Under the pieces are notes generated by a model. That model ran no database searches, was not told the DNA's origin, and saw nothing but the letters and a program-made list of their open reading frames with translations. DNA of 64,000 nt from Lysobacter enzymogenes (GTDB lineage Bacteria; Pseudomonadota; Gammaproteobacteria; Xanthomonadales; Xanthomonadaceae). A program made the position numbers and the translations under genes. Positions 8,354 to 16,345 of this stretch are shown here, piece after piece. Numbering within the stretch: position 1 is the stretch's first letter; each line of letters starts with the position of its first letter. Where the stretch lies: contig NZ_CP067395.1 of the NCBI RefSeq assembly GCF_017355525.1, positions 5,530,501-5,594,500 of the forward strand. The letters are read 5' to 3'.

Positions 8354-8374
8354 GCCGGCGGTCTGTCCGCTGGC
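8354..8374 (-). promoter_or_regulatory. Inverted repeat upstream of nadM, near-copy of the nadV site
   Basis: GCCGGCGG-TCTGT-CCGCTGGC, differing by one base from the perfect repeat before nadV and placed at almost the same distance from the start codon. The paired placement suggests a shared control element for both NAD salvage genes. Confidence 0.45.
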
Positions 8375-8451
8375 GTATGGCGAATGCTACGCCGATGCAG
8401 GGGGCCGTCAAGTGCCGCGCGTCGCCGCGTTCGCTGGCTGTGGGTCCGCCC

Positions 8452-8480
8452 CTTGTAGGAGCGGCGCGAGCCGCGACCCC
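8452..8480 (+). repeat. Single REP-like palindrome in the nadM/membrane-protein intergenic region
   Basis: A forward copy of the TGTAGGAGCGGCGC family with a truncated second half. It lies in the 341-base divergent gap 8329-8669, which otherwise shows no gene. Confidence 0.75.
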
Positions 8481-8669
8481 GGAGCCCGGCCGATCCAGGC
8501 GCCGGTGCGCTGCGAGATGCCGGAACCCATCCCGCTCATTGCCTGCGCTGCGTGGCGGAAGCGGGGCGGCCTCGGGCGTCGGCGCGATGAGGTTGCGAAG
8601 TGTCGCGGCTGCGCCGCTCCTGCGGATCGCTGGGGCCGATAGAATCGCTGCAAGCAACGGAGGGCGACG

Positions 8670-9668
8670 ATGGCGATGCAGGTTCCGCAGTATTGGGCCG
8701 AGGCGCGGGTGCAGGAGAGGTTTGCGAAGGGGAATCTTTTTGGGCGGGTTTCGCTTACGGTGCGTCGCTTCGGTTGGTCCGACACCAGCCAATCCGAAGC
8801 CCAGACGATGGCCGACGCACGAGCGCGCGACGCGTTCGACCGCATCCTCGCCGGCGAGAAGCTGCCGCGCAGCGAACCGCGCGTGCCCTACGACGCCGAA
8901 GGCCTGCCGATCCGCGAGGAGATCGTCGCCCGCTACGGCAACGAGGTGATCACCCGCAACAGCTACGGCGCGCGCTGCCTCAATTCGCCGGACGTGCTGT
9001 TCGCCGACGTCGATTTCAAACCGCTGCCGCCGGTGCGCCTGGGCGGCGCGATGGCCGCGCTCTCGCTCGCCGCAGGCGTGGCTTGCGGCGCGCTGATCCA
9101 TCCGGTCGCCGGCGTCGTCGCCGCGATCGCGACGATGCTGGTCATCGGCATGGTCCGCGCGAAGCGCGCGCAGCGTCGGCATCGCCAGGAAGGCGGCGGA
9201 CCGGAAGCGCGCGCGCTGGCGCCGGTCAAGGCGTTCCTGGCCGCGAACCCGGACTGGCACCTGCGCGTCTACCGCACGCCCAACGGCTTCCGCCTGCTGG
9301 CGATGCACCGCACCTTCGATCCGCTCGATCCGCAGGTGAACGCATTCTTCGAAGCGATCGGCGCGGATTCGTACTACGCGCTGTCGTGCCGGCACCAGCA
9401 TTGCTTCCGCGCCCGGGTCAGCGGCAAACCGTGGCGCATGGGCCTGCGCGAGCACATGCCGCGCAGGCGCAGCGCCTGGCCGATCGCCGACGAACACCGG
9501 CCCGAGCGCGAGCGCTGGGTGGCCGAGTACGAACGCAAGGCCGAAGGCTTCGCGGCCTGCCGCTTCGTCGAAGCGCTGGGCAGCCGCGATTACGTGTCGG
9601 CGACGCAGGCGGTGCAGCGCTTGCATGACGATCTGTGCGGGGCGAATCGCGATTTGCCGATAGCCTGA
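8670..9668 (+). CDS. Conserved membrane-anchored protein of unknown function
   Basis: A 332-residue protein. Residues ~128-165 are strongly hydrophobic and alanine/glycine-rich (LGGAMAALSLAAGVACGAL ... VIGMV), enough for one hairpin or two short membrane segments. A basic stretch and a soluble C-terminal domain of ~150 residues follow. That domain contains VYRTPNGFRLLAMHRTFDP and SCRHQHCFRARVSGKPWRMG, with a conserved-looking Cys/His cluster. GGAGGG at 8659-8664 fixes the start at 8670. I do not recognise a characterised family and assign no function. It is divergent from nadM and convergent with the HEAT-repeat gene. Confidence 0.75.
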   Translation: MAMQVPQYWAEARVQERFAKGNLFGRVSLTVRRFGWSDTSQSEAQTMADARARDAFDRILAGEKLPRSEPRVPYDAEGLPIREEIVARYGNEVITRNSYGARCLNSPDVLFADVDFKPLPPVRLGGAMAALSLAAGVACGALIHPVAGVVAAIATMLVIGMVRAKRAQRRHRQEGGGPEARALAPVKAFLAANPDWHLRVYRTPNGFRLLAMHRTFDPLDPQVNAFFEAIGADSYYALSCRHQHCFRARVSGKPWRMGLREHMPRRRSAWPIADEHRPERERWVAEYERKAEGFAACRFVEALGSRDYVSATQAVQRLHDDLCGANRDLPIA

Positions 9669-9735
9669 GCGGCGGTCGCGGCGCAGGCAACGCGGCGTCG
9701 CGCGCGATCGTCGCCGAAGGCGGCCGCAGCAAGCC

Positions 9736-11289
9736 TCAGGTGACGCTCGTCTGGTCCTGCGGATTTTCGAGGCGGCGCGCGATGGCTTCGTACAGTTCGG
9801 CTTCCATCCGGTCGGCGATCTGCACGAGCGCCTGCTGCAGTGCCGGGGCTTGCTCGACGGACGCCTGCGCTGCGGAGCGCCAGCGGCTGCGTCCGCACCA
9901 GCGGCGTAGCGCCTGCTGCAGCGGCGGTCTTCGCCAGGGCTCGCTTTCCTGGGTCAGCAGCGACAGCAGCACCGCGAGTTCGTCGTAACGGGGCAGGCGG
10001 CGCGCCGCGCGCAGCAGCGGCCGCGACAAACCCCAGCCGTGCGCGCGCCATGCGGTCTCCAGGCTGTCCGGATCGGGGTTGCGGTGGTTGCGGGTGAACG
10101 CCTTGGCGGCGAAGTCGACCGTGCCAGGCTCGGGGCTCGACATCGCCTGCCGAAGCCGGGCCGCCAGCCCGGGCGCGTCTGCGGCGGCCAGGCCGCGCAG
10201 AGCGTACTTGCGGACTTTGGAGGAGGGATGGTCCTGCATGCGCTCGAGCGCGTCGAGGTCGCCCGCGGTGGCATAAGGGCTCAGCGCGACCAACGCAATG
10301 CGCATGCGCTCGGAGTCGCGTCCATTCAATGCTGGCCGATAGATCGCGGCCGGGTCGATGCCGTACCGGTCGCGCAACAGGCGTGCCGCTGTTCGGCGCG
10401 GTCCGAACGCCGGATCGAACAAGGCGTCCTGTAGCCGCGCCTGCGCGTCCGCCGGGCCCAAGCGCTGGATCAGCCGCAGCGCCTCGGACCGCTGTACGCA
10501 GTGCGGCAGTTCGTGCATATGGGCGAGCAGCGCGTCGCGCATCGCCGGTTCGGCGCGCGAGTGCAGCTCGCGCAGCGCATGCAGACCGATGGCGGGGACC
10601 GGATCTTGCAGGGCGCGCTCCAGCGCCGCCTGCGCCGACTGCGGGTCGAGCGCGCACACCGCTTGCAGTGCCCAAAGGCGCGCGTGGCCGTCGCGATGCG
10701 CAAGAGCGGCGCGGCGCAGATCGACGCGCGCCGGAGCGCGCAGGAACGGCTCGATCGCTTCGCTCCACACGCCCTGCTCGAAACGCGGCCGGCGCCGGCG
10801 CAGGAGCAGGGCCAGGTCGAGCAGTTCGAGCATCTCGGTCGGGTCTTCGCGCAGGCTCGCGTCGATCAGCCGCCGAGCTTGCGCGCGCACCGGCGCGACT
10901 GCGTCGCTGCTGCGCAGCAGCGCTGCGCCGAGCACGAAGCGGCCGCGCCGTCCCTCGGCCGCGCGCAAGGCGCGTTCGCGGATGCGGCCGTCGTGGTGGC
11001 AGGCGCAGACGAACAAGGCCATGGTCTCGGCGAGTTGCGGGTCGTCGCCGACGAAGCCGCTGCGCGATTCGGCATAGGCGCCCGGCAGCGAGGCGGCGCG
11101 CAGGATCCTGTCGAGCGTGGCGTAGTGCCAGTGATGCAGTCTCCGCAGCGAACCCGGCCCGAAGCGGAGGTCGAGATAGCCGACCTGCGACCATGGCACC
11201 TCGCGGTCCGCTGCCGGTTGCGCGGCGGCGCCCAGGATGCCGAGCCAGTGCGCGTCCGGCAGCGGCGCAGCGGCGACGGGCGCCGACAT
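9736..11289 (-). CDS. HEAT-repeat protein of unknown function
   Basis: A 517-residue protein made mainly of repeated alpha-helical pairs. Recurrent helices with the HEAT/PBS-lyase pattern are visible, for example HARLWALQAVCALDP, IGLHALRELHSRAEP and VRKYALRGLAAADAPGLAARL. Such scaffolds bind proteins or nucleic acid and have no catalytic residues of their own. The ATG at 11289 was chosen because it is five bases after the stop of the S4-domain gene on the same strand; longer upstream frames would run across that gene. The C-terminal ~100 residues are richer in Arg and Trp. The function is unknown. Confidence 0.72.
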   Translation of the reverse strand: MSAPVAAAPLPDAHWLGILGAAAQPAADREVPWSQVGYLDLRFGPGSLRRLHHWHYATLDRILRAASLPGAYAESRSGFVGDDPQLAETMALFVCACHHDGRIRERALRAAEGRRGRFVLGAALLRSSDAVAPVRAQARRLIDASLREDPTEMLELLDLALLLRRRRPRFEQGVWSEAIEPFLRAPARVDLRRAALAHRDGHARLWALQAVCALDPQSAQAALERALQDPVPAIGLHALRELHSRAEPAMRDALLAHMHELPHCVQRSEALRLIQRLGPADAQARLQDALFDPAFGPRRTAARLLRDRYGIDPAAIYRPALNGRDSERMRIALVALSPYATAGDLDALERMQDHPSSKVRKYALRGLAAADAPGLAARLRQAMSSPEPGTVDFAAKAFTRNHRNPDPDSLETAWRAHGWGLSRPLLRAARRLPRYDELAVLLSLLTQESEPWRRPPLQQALRRWCGRSRWRSAAQASVEQAPALQQALVQIADRMEAELYEAIARRLENPQDQTSVT

Positions 11290-11294
11290 CGGCG

Positions 11295-11519
11295 TCAGCC
11301 CGCCACCACCTCGATCCGCACCCCCTCGCACTCCACCACCTGCCCCGCGCGGATCTTGCAGGTCTTGCGCAGCTCGACCTGCCCGTCGACCCGCACCGCG
11401 CCGCTGGCGACGATGGCCTTGCCGGTGCCGCCGCTGTGGGCGAGGCCGGCGAGCTTGAGCAGTTGGTTGAGTTCGACGAAGTCGTGGGCGGGGTCGAGTT
11501 CGAACTGGATCGGTTGCAT
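11295..11519 (-). CDS. S4-domain RNA-binding protein (YbcJ-like)
   Basis: A 74-residue protein that is essentially one S4 RNA-binding domain. It shows FVELNQLLKLAGLAHSGGTGKAIV, then GAVRVDGQVELRKTCKIRAGQVVE, the fold also found in ribosomal protein S4 and E. coli YbcJ. It probably binds structured RNA. The length equals the YbcJ family. It is the first gene of a probable pair with the HEAT-repeat gene. Confidence 0.88.
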   Translation of the reverse strand: MQPIQFELDPAHDFVELNQLLKLAGLAHSGGTGKAIVASGAVRVDGQVELRKTCKIRAGQVVECEGVRIEVVAG

Positions 11520-11663
11520 GGCGGTGGTGCCGGACAGCGGTGACGGGCAGGCAGGGTCGCAGCGCTGAGACCTGGACGCAAGACGTTTGCGCGCGCGCCG
11601 GCGTACTCTCGGCCGCAGGGCGCCCGCGCGGGCGCCGTCCAGCCCATCCCACAGAGGTCCACG

Positions 11664-12656
11664 ATGAAGCGAGCCCTATACGAGCGGCGCGGCCCGGTGC
11701 CGCAGGACGTGATCGACGCGGTCGAGTTCCAGACCCCGCCGCTGGCCGCCGGCCAGGTGCTGATCGAAGTGCTGGCCGCGCCGATCAATCCCTCCGACGT
11801 GCTGACCCTGACCGGCGAATACGGCCTGCTGCCGCCGTTGCCGGCGGTCGGCGGCAACGAGGGCGTGGGCCGCATCGCCGAGCTCGGGCCGGAAGTGACG
11901 AACCTGAAGCTCGGCCAGACCGTGCTGCTGCCGATCCAGGGCGGCAGTTGGGCGACCCACATGGTCGGCACCGCCAAGCATCTGATCGCGCTGCCCGACG
12001 GCGCCGATCCCAAGCAGCTGGCGATGATCACGATCAATCCGCCGACCGCGTTGCTGATGCTCAGCGACATCGTCGCGCTGGAGCCGGGCGACTGGGTGAT
12101 CCAGAACGCGGCCAATTCGGCCGTGGGCACCTACCTGATCCAGCTGGCCAAGGCGCGCGGGCTGCGCACGATCAACGTGGTGCGGCGCGAGTCGGCGGTC
12201 GAGGCGGTGCGCGCGGCCGGCGCCGACGTGGTCCTGGTCGACGGCGAAGACCTCGGCAAGCGCGCGCGCGAGGCGGCGCAGAAAACGCCGATCAAGCTCG
12301 GCATCGATGCGGTCGGCGGGCTGGCGACCCAGCACATCGCGCAGTCGCTCGGCGAGGGCGGGGTGGTGGTCAACTACGGCGCGATGAGCGGCGAGGCCTG
12401 CCAGATTTCGCCGGCCTCGTTCGTGTTCCGCGACGTGTCGCTGCGCGGGTTCTGGCTGTCGCGCTGGTTCCAGCAAGCGACCCCGGCGCGGCGCGCGGAA
12501 GTGTTCGGCGAGATCGCCCAACGCGTAGCCGCGGGCGAGTTGCAGGCGCGGGTGCAGGCGACCTATCCGCTGGAGCGGATCAAGGACGCGGTAGCCGCGG
12601 CCGCGGCGGGCGAGCGCGACGGCAAGATCCTGATCCTGCCGAACGGCGAGGTTTGA
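11664..12656 (+). CDS. MDR-family trans-2-enoyl-thioester reductase-like oxidoreductase
   Basis: A 330-residue NADPH-dependent reductase of the medium-chain dehydrogenase superfamily. The sequence resembles the MECR/ETR1 branch: INPSDVLTLTGEYG near the N-terminus, the nucleotide loop QNAANSAVGTYLIQLAK around residue 150, and GFWLSRWFQ near residue 265, an arrangement typical of enoyl-CoA/ACP reductases. There is no zinc site. It would reduce the double bond of 2-enoyl thioesters or act as a quinone reductase. AGAGG lies ten bases before the ATG. A strong hairpin follows the stop, separating it from the MAPEG gene. Confidence 0.85.
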   Translation: MKRALYERRGPVPQDVIDAVEFQTPPLAAGQVLIEVLAAPINPSDVLTLTGEYGLLPPLPAVGGNEGVGRIAELGPEVTNLKLGQTVLLPIQGGSWATHMVGTAKHLIALPDGADPKQLAMITINPPTALLMLSDIVALEPGDWVIQNAANSAVGTYLIQLAKARGLRTINVVRRESAVEAVRAAGADVVLVDGEDLGKRAREAAQKTPIKLGIDAVGGLATQHIAQSLGEGGVVVNYGAMSGEACQISPASFVFRDVSLRGFWLSRWFQQATPARRAEVFGEIAQRVAAGELQARVQATYPLERIKDAVAAAAAGERDGKILILPNGEV

Positions 12657-12681
12657 GGGCAGGCCGCACGAACGGCTTGCG

Positions 12682-12712
12682 ACGAACGCGCGGCCCGGCG
12701 CCGCGCGTTCGT
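12682..12712. terminator. 13-bp stem hairpin after the enoyl reductase gene
   Basis: ACGAACGCGCGGC pairs perfectly with its complement across a five-base loop, 25 bases after the stop. There is no T run, so termination would be weak or factor-assisted. Confidence 0.4.
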
Positions 12713-12753
12713 GCGAGCATCGGCGGCGTATCCAAACCTTCGAGGCGTCGCGC

Positions 12754-13143
12754 ATGAACACCGAACTGCAAATGCTGGCGTGGTCGGCCGCGCTGGGCAT
12801 CGCCCATCTGCTGATCGCCGCGGCTTTCATGACCGCGCAGCGCGGCGTGCGCTGGAATGCCGGCGCGCGCGACGGCACGCCCGAGCCGCTGACCGGCGCG
12901 GCCGCGCGGCTGGACCGGGCCTGGCGCAATTACCTGGAAACCTTTCCGCTGTTCGCCGCGCTGGCGCTGGCGGTGACCATCGCCGGCCGCGGCAACGACC
13001 ACACCGCGCTGGCCGCGCAACTGTATTTCTGGGCGCGGCTGGTCTACGTGCCGGTGTATGCCGCCGGCATCCCGTACCTGCGTTCGGCGGTGTGGGCGGT
13101 CGCGCTGTGGGGCATCCTGCAACTGCTGTGGGCCTTGCTGTAA
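12754..13143 (+). CDS. MAPEG family membrane protein
   Basis: A 129-residue integral membrane protein with four hydrophobic segments. It matches the MAPEG family (membrane-associated eicosanoid/glutathione metabolism), seen in ARLDRAWRNYLETFPLFAALAL followed by YFWARLVYVPVYAAGIPYLRS. In bacteria, members are small inner-membrane proteins with possible glutathione transferase or peroxidase activity. It converges with the GIY-YIG gene, leaving only four bases between the stops. Confidence 0.88.
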   Translation: MNTELQMLAWSAALGIAHLLIAAAFMTAQRGVRWNAGARDGTPEPLTGAAARLDRAWRNYLETFPLFAALALAVTIAGRGNDHTALAAQLYFWARLVYVPVYAAGIPYLRSAVWAVALWGILQLLWALL

Positions 13144-13147
13144 GGCC

Positions 13148-13405
13148 TCAGCCGGCGGCCTGCGCCTGCGCGCACAGCGCGCGCTTGGCCGCCGGGGTGA
13201 GCTGCTTGATCGCGTATTCGGCGCGCAACGCCGCGCCGCGGTCGGGGTGTTCGAACCGCGCCAGCAAGCGCGCCGGCGGATGCGCGCGGGTGTAGCGCGC
13301 GCCCTTGCCGGCGGCGTGCTGGGCGTAGCGGCGCTCCACGTCGACGGCGATGCCGGTGTAGAGGCTGCCGTCGGTGCATTCGATGAGATAGACGTACCAG
13401 GGCAT
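13148..13405 (-). CDS. GIY-YIG nuclease superfamily protein
   Basis: An 85-residue single-domain protein with WYVYLIECTDGSLYTGIAVDVERRYAQH, the GIY-YIG pattern (VYL...YTG) with the following arginine. The glutamate in GAALRAEYAIKQL probably supplies the metal ligand. The length fits the YhbQ/UPF0213 family of stand-alone GIY-YIG proteins thought to cut or process DNA. It has no partner gene. Confidence 0.9.
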   Translation of the reverse strand: MPWYVYLIECTDGSLYTGIAVDVERRYAQHAAGKGARYTRAHPPARLLARFEHPDRGAALRAEYAIKQLTPAAKRALCAQAQAAG

Positions 13406-13470
13406 GCGGATAGGGTAAGGCGAGGAGCGGTCGCACAGGAGCCGGGAGCGGGGGAAAGCCGCGTTCGCCC

Positions 13471-13488
13471 ATTTAGCAATTTAGTTAA
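13471..13488 (+). promoter_or_regulatory. Candidate ArsR operator (ATTTAGCAATTTAGTTAA)
   Basis: An A/T-rich 18-base site in otherwise very GC-rich DNA, 58 bases before the arsR start and just before a TATACT at 13500 that could be its -10 element. It matches 17 of 18 bases of a site on the opposite strand in front of the desaturase operon (17419-17436). This implies one regulator for both, most simply the adjacent ArsR protein. Confidence 0.65.
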
Positions 13489-13545
13489 GTAATCAAGGCT
13501 ATACTCGTTCCCGCGCCGCCCCGGCGCGCCGCCGTCGCCGCCGCC

Positions 13546-13869
13546 ATGTCGCAGGACAAGATCTTCGAAGCCCTGGCCTCGTCGCCGCGCCGGCAGATCC
13601 TGGCGTTCCTGTCCGAGCGCGAGCTCAGCGCCGGCGACATCGCCGCGCGTTTCGAGATGAGCGCGCCGGCGGTGTCGCGGCATCTGTCGGTGCTGGTCAA
13701 CGCCGGCCTGATCAGCAGCGAACGGCGCGGCCAGTTCGTGGTCTACAAGCTGGTGCCCGACAGCCTGGTCAACACGCTGACCCAGTTCGCGTTCGAAATC
13801 TGCCCGGTCGGCGGCCCGCTCAAGCGCGAAAGCCGGCGCGCGGCGCGCAAGGCGACGGCAAGCAAGTAA
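13546..13869 (+). CDS. ArsR/SmtB-family transcriptional regulator
   Basis: A 107-residue winged-helix repressor: KIFEALASSPRRQILAFL, the recognition segment MSAPAVSRHLSVLVNAGLI, and the wing SSERRGQFVVYKLVP. It has no CxCxxC metal-binding pair in the recognition helix, so it is not a classical arsenic or zinc sensor. It resembles the SdpR/autorepressor group. The basic tail (KRESRRAARKATASK) may add DNA affinity. The A/T-rich site 58 bases upstream is repeated before the desaturase operon, which suggests autoregulation and control of membrane lipid unsaturation. The signal is unknown. Confidence 0.9.
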   Translation: MSQDKIFEALASSPRRQILAFLSERELSAGDIAARFEMSAPAVSRHLSVLVNAGLISSERRGQFVVYKLVPDSLVNTLTQFAFEICPVGGPLKRESRRAARKATASK

Positions 13870-13896
13870 GCCGGACAGTCCGCGTCGAACGCGCCT

Positions 13897-14574
13897 TCAT
13901 TCTTCGCGTTCGAAGCGCTCGATTTCCTCCAGCAGCGCCTGCGCGCGGCGCAGGCTGACGCCGGAAACGCCGTCTTCCACCGCCTTGGCCAGGCGCGGAC
14001 GCTGCGGCTGGCGCGACCAGTGCAGGAACCCGAGGCTGGCGAGCAGCCCGGCCGCGCCGACCGCGCCGCCGATGGCGAACAGCGCGGGCGCATTGCGGTA
14101 CAGGTCGGCGCCGAACAGGCTCATCAGGATCGCGGCCAGCACCGGCATCCACAGCAGCCACCACGCCAGCCCCACGCCCAGGCCGCCGCGCACGTAGGCC
14201 GTGCGCAGGTCGGCGAGCCGGCGCTGCAGGGTCAGCACCGGCGCGGCGTAGTCGATCGCGGCGACGCGCGCCTGCACCCAGGCGCCGCAGCCGATCAGGG
14301 CGATGCCGTAGCACTGCAGGATCAGGCCGAACGCGATCAGGTGCGCGGCCTGCGCATGCGCCGACCAGAACAGCGCGCCCCAGACCGTCAGCAGCACGCC
14401 GGCCGCCATCTGCAAGGCCTGTCCCCATACCAGCGGGCGCAGCCCGGAGCGCAGGCGCCGGCCGCGTTCCTCGCGCAGCCGCAACCGTTCCGACCGGTGC
14501 TGGCGGTCGAGCTTGCGCCCGAGTTCCTGCCAAACCTGCTTGAGTTCGTCGAGTTCCATCGTCAGTGCGCTCAT
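13897..14574 (-). CDS. Four-helix membrane protein cotranscribed with an ECF sigma factor
   Basis: A 225-residue protein with a charged cytoplasmic N-terminus of ~50 residues (MELDELKQVWQELGRKLDR ... RLREERGRR). Four hydrophobic segments follow at roughly 52-72, 78-100, 135-155 and 165-185, then a cytoplasmic C-terminal tail ending in an acidic helix (LLEEIERFEREE). It starts 28 bases after the ECF sigma factor stop on the same strand. The position suggests an anti-sigma factor or membrane sensor, although the N-terminal domain lacks the HxxxCxxC zinc motif of ZAS anti-sigma factors. The role is inferred from position only. Confidence 0.7.
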   Translation of the reverse strand: MSALTMELDELKQVWQELGRKLDRQHRSERLRLREERGRRLRSGLRPLVWGQALQMAAGVLLTVWGALFWSAHAQAAHLIAFGLILQCYGIALIGCGAWVQARVAAIDYAAPVLTLQRRLADLRTAYVRGGLGVGLAWWLLWMPVLAAILMSLFGADLYRNAPALFAIGGAVGAAGLLASLGFLHWSRQPQRPRLAKAVEDGVSGVSLRRAQALLEEIERFEREE

Positions 14575-14602
14575 GGCTGGGTCGCGTGTGGGGGAGGGGA
14601 TG

Positions 14603-15154
14603 TCAGTCGGCCAGCGCGGCGCGCAGGCGCTGCTTGAGCCGGCCGATCTTGGTGGCGACGTTGCTTTCGCTGAGGCCGAGCACTTCGGCGATTTCGCGAT
14701 GGCCGCGGTCTTCCAGGTAAAGCAGCAGCAAGGCGCGGTCCAGCGGCGGCTGCTGCGCGATCAGGCGCTGCAACAGCTGCAGGCGCTGCGCGGTCTCGGC
14801 GCTGTCGCCGTCGTCGGCGGGCAGCGCGTGCAGGTCTTCGTCCAGCGCCAGCGCGTCGTGGCGGCGGCTGCGTTCGCGCAGATGCGAGATCGCCACGTTC
14901 AATGCGATGCGGTACATCCAGGTCGAGAAACTGCGCTGCGGGTCGTAGCCGGGAAACGCGCGCCACAGCTGCGCGGCGATGTCCTGGGCCAGGTCGGCGC
15001 GTTCGTCCTCGCCGCGGGCGTAGCCGGCGGCGACCTTGTAGACGATGCCGCGGTGCGCTTCGAGCAGGGCTTCGAAGCGCCGCTGCCGCGCCGCCGTGCC
15101 GTCCCCGCGTTCGCCTTGCGCCGCTGCCATCGTGCCGGTCCGTTGGATGTCCAT
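14603..15154 (-). CDS. ECF-subfamily RNA polymerase sigma factor
   Basis: A 183-residue group 4 sigma factor. Region 2 (about residues 28-95) shows HRGIVYKVAAGYARGEDERADLAQDIAAQLW and SFSTWMYRIALNVAISHLR. Region 4 (about 128-180) shows LLLLYLEDRGHREIAEVLGLSESNVATKIGRLKQRL, the -35-recognising helix-turn-helix. Either ATG at 15154 or 15130 may be the start. The next gene on the strand encodes a membrane protein, a likely partner. Upstream lie the desaturase and SRPBCC genes on the same strand (114-base gap). Confidence 0.9.
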   Translation of the reverse strand: MDIQRTGTMAAAQGERGDGTAARQRRFEALLEAHRGIVYKVAAGYARGEDERADLAQDIAAQLWRAFPGYDPQRSFSTWMYRIALNVAISHLRERSRRHDALALDEDLHALPADDGDSAETAQRLQLLQRLIAQQPPLDRALLLLYLEDRGHREIAEVLGLSESNVATKIGRLKQRLRAALAD

Positions 15155-15268
15155 GCCCGGGTGATTCGCGCCCCGGGGCGAATCATCACACCTGCGGCGA
15201 CGAACGGACGCATGCGGTACAGGCGCGGACCGGCCCGGGCCGTCGCGCGCCGGCCGGGCGGCGCGGGT

Positions 15269-16345
15269 TCAGGCCGCCGCGGCGGTTTCGGCGCGGTGGC
15301 GGTAGAACTGCAGGATGGTGTCGCTGAAGTCGCCGATCAGCCAGCGCGCCAGCGGCGCGGCGTACCAGTTGAAGCCGGTGCTGACCCGATAGTCCATGCG
15401 GATGCGCAGTTCGGTGGCGGCGCCATGCGGGACCAGGGTGTAGCGGGTGCCGGTGAGGTCGAAGTAGCGGCCGCCGATCTCGACGTGGTCGTCGAGCGCG
15501 CCGGCCGGGATCGAATCCGGCGCGAACTGGTATTGCCACTGCACGTAACGCCCCGGCTGCCAGTCGGCCGAGCGCTGGCGGAAGTGGATGCCCTTGCCCA
15601 TGCGCACTTCGCGGGTGAGGCCCGCGGCGTCCTCGTGGGTCAGCCCGGCCAGCGGCGTGGGCACGCCGATGCGGTACATCCAGGCGCGGTCGACCTCGGC
15701 GGCGCGGATGTGGTCGGCGTCGAGCAACTGCCGCCACACCGTCTCCGGCGCAGCCTGGACCAGGACGCTGCGTTCGACCCGATCGATCCGCGACGGCTCG
15801 TCGTGGCCGACGCCGAACAAGGTCAGCACGACCGGCAGGAACGCCAGGCTGTAGACCGTCGGCGTCTTCGACCAGCCGGCCCAGCGGCACAGCGCGCCCA
15901 TCAGCATGCCGCCGATCGAGCCGAGCAGGGCGTACAGCGGAAAGATCAGCGCCACGCAGATCGCGCCTTCGAGCACGAACAGCATCGCTCCGGCCATGCA
16001 CAGGCCGACGCTGAGCCACGGCGCGAAGAAGTGGTAGCGCAGCCCGCGCGCTTGCCGGCGCTCGGCGAGGTAGACCGTGACCGCGCCGATGACGACCGGC
16101 GCGATCAGGATGAAGACCACGAGCATCGGCGCCCAGGCGCTGCCGGGCGCGCCGTTGAAGATCAGGCGTAACACCAGGCCGATCAGGGCGCCGCCGAAGA
16201 CCGGCAAGAGCGCAGCGAAGGGGAGGTCGAAGCGGCGCATTTTCGCTGCCCGCGCGGCGTAGGCGGCCTGGGCGTCGGGCGGCAGCGGCGGCGGTTCGGC
16301 GGGCGACGGGGCGGGCGGGTTCGGCTCGGAGTTCGGGTCGTTCAT
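15269..16345 (-). CDS. Membrane protein with C-terminal SRPBCC (START/polyketide cyclase-like) domain
   Basis: A 358-residue protein with three parts: a Pro-rich N-terminus (1-24); about five hydrophobic segments between 42 and 180; and a soluble SRPBCC-type lipid/ligand-binding domain from about 188 (RSVLVQAAPETVWRQLLD) to 350. The helix-grip domain probably lies at the membrane surface. The ATG at 16345 overlaps the desaturase stop by four bases (ATGA), so the two are coupled and the product may act on or transport desaturase lipids. I do not know a characterised homologue with this membrane-SRPBCC layout. Confidence 0.75.
   Translation of the reverse strand: MNDPNSEPNPPAPSPAEPPPLPPDAQAAYAARAAKMRRFDLPFAALLPVFGGALIGLVLRLIFNGAPGSAWAPMLVVFILIAPVVIGAVTVYLAERRQARGLRYHFFAPWLSVGLCMAGAMLFVLEGAICVALIFPLYALLGSIGGMLMGALCRWAGWSKTPTVYSLAFLPVVLTLFGVGHDEPSRIDRVERSVLVQAAPETVWRQLLDADHIRAAEVDRAWMYRIGVPTPLAGLTHEDAAGLTREVRMGKGIHFRQRSADWQPGRYVQWQYQFAPDSIPAGALDDHVEIGGRYFDLTGTRYTLVPHGAATELRIRMDYRVSTGFNWYAAPLARWLIGDFSDTILQFYRHRAETAAAA

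Noticed and set aside
11540..12757. Long Arg/Ala/Gly-rich frame antisense or shifted to the enoyl reductase
   Set aside because: It is a GC-bias shadow; the reductase frame has clear motifs and a ribosome site. The same reasoning removed dozens of similar long frames across the window.
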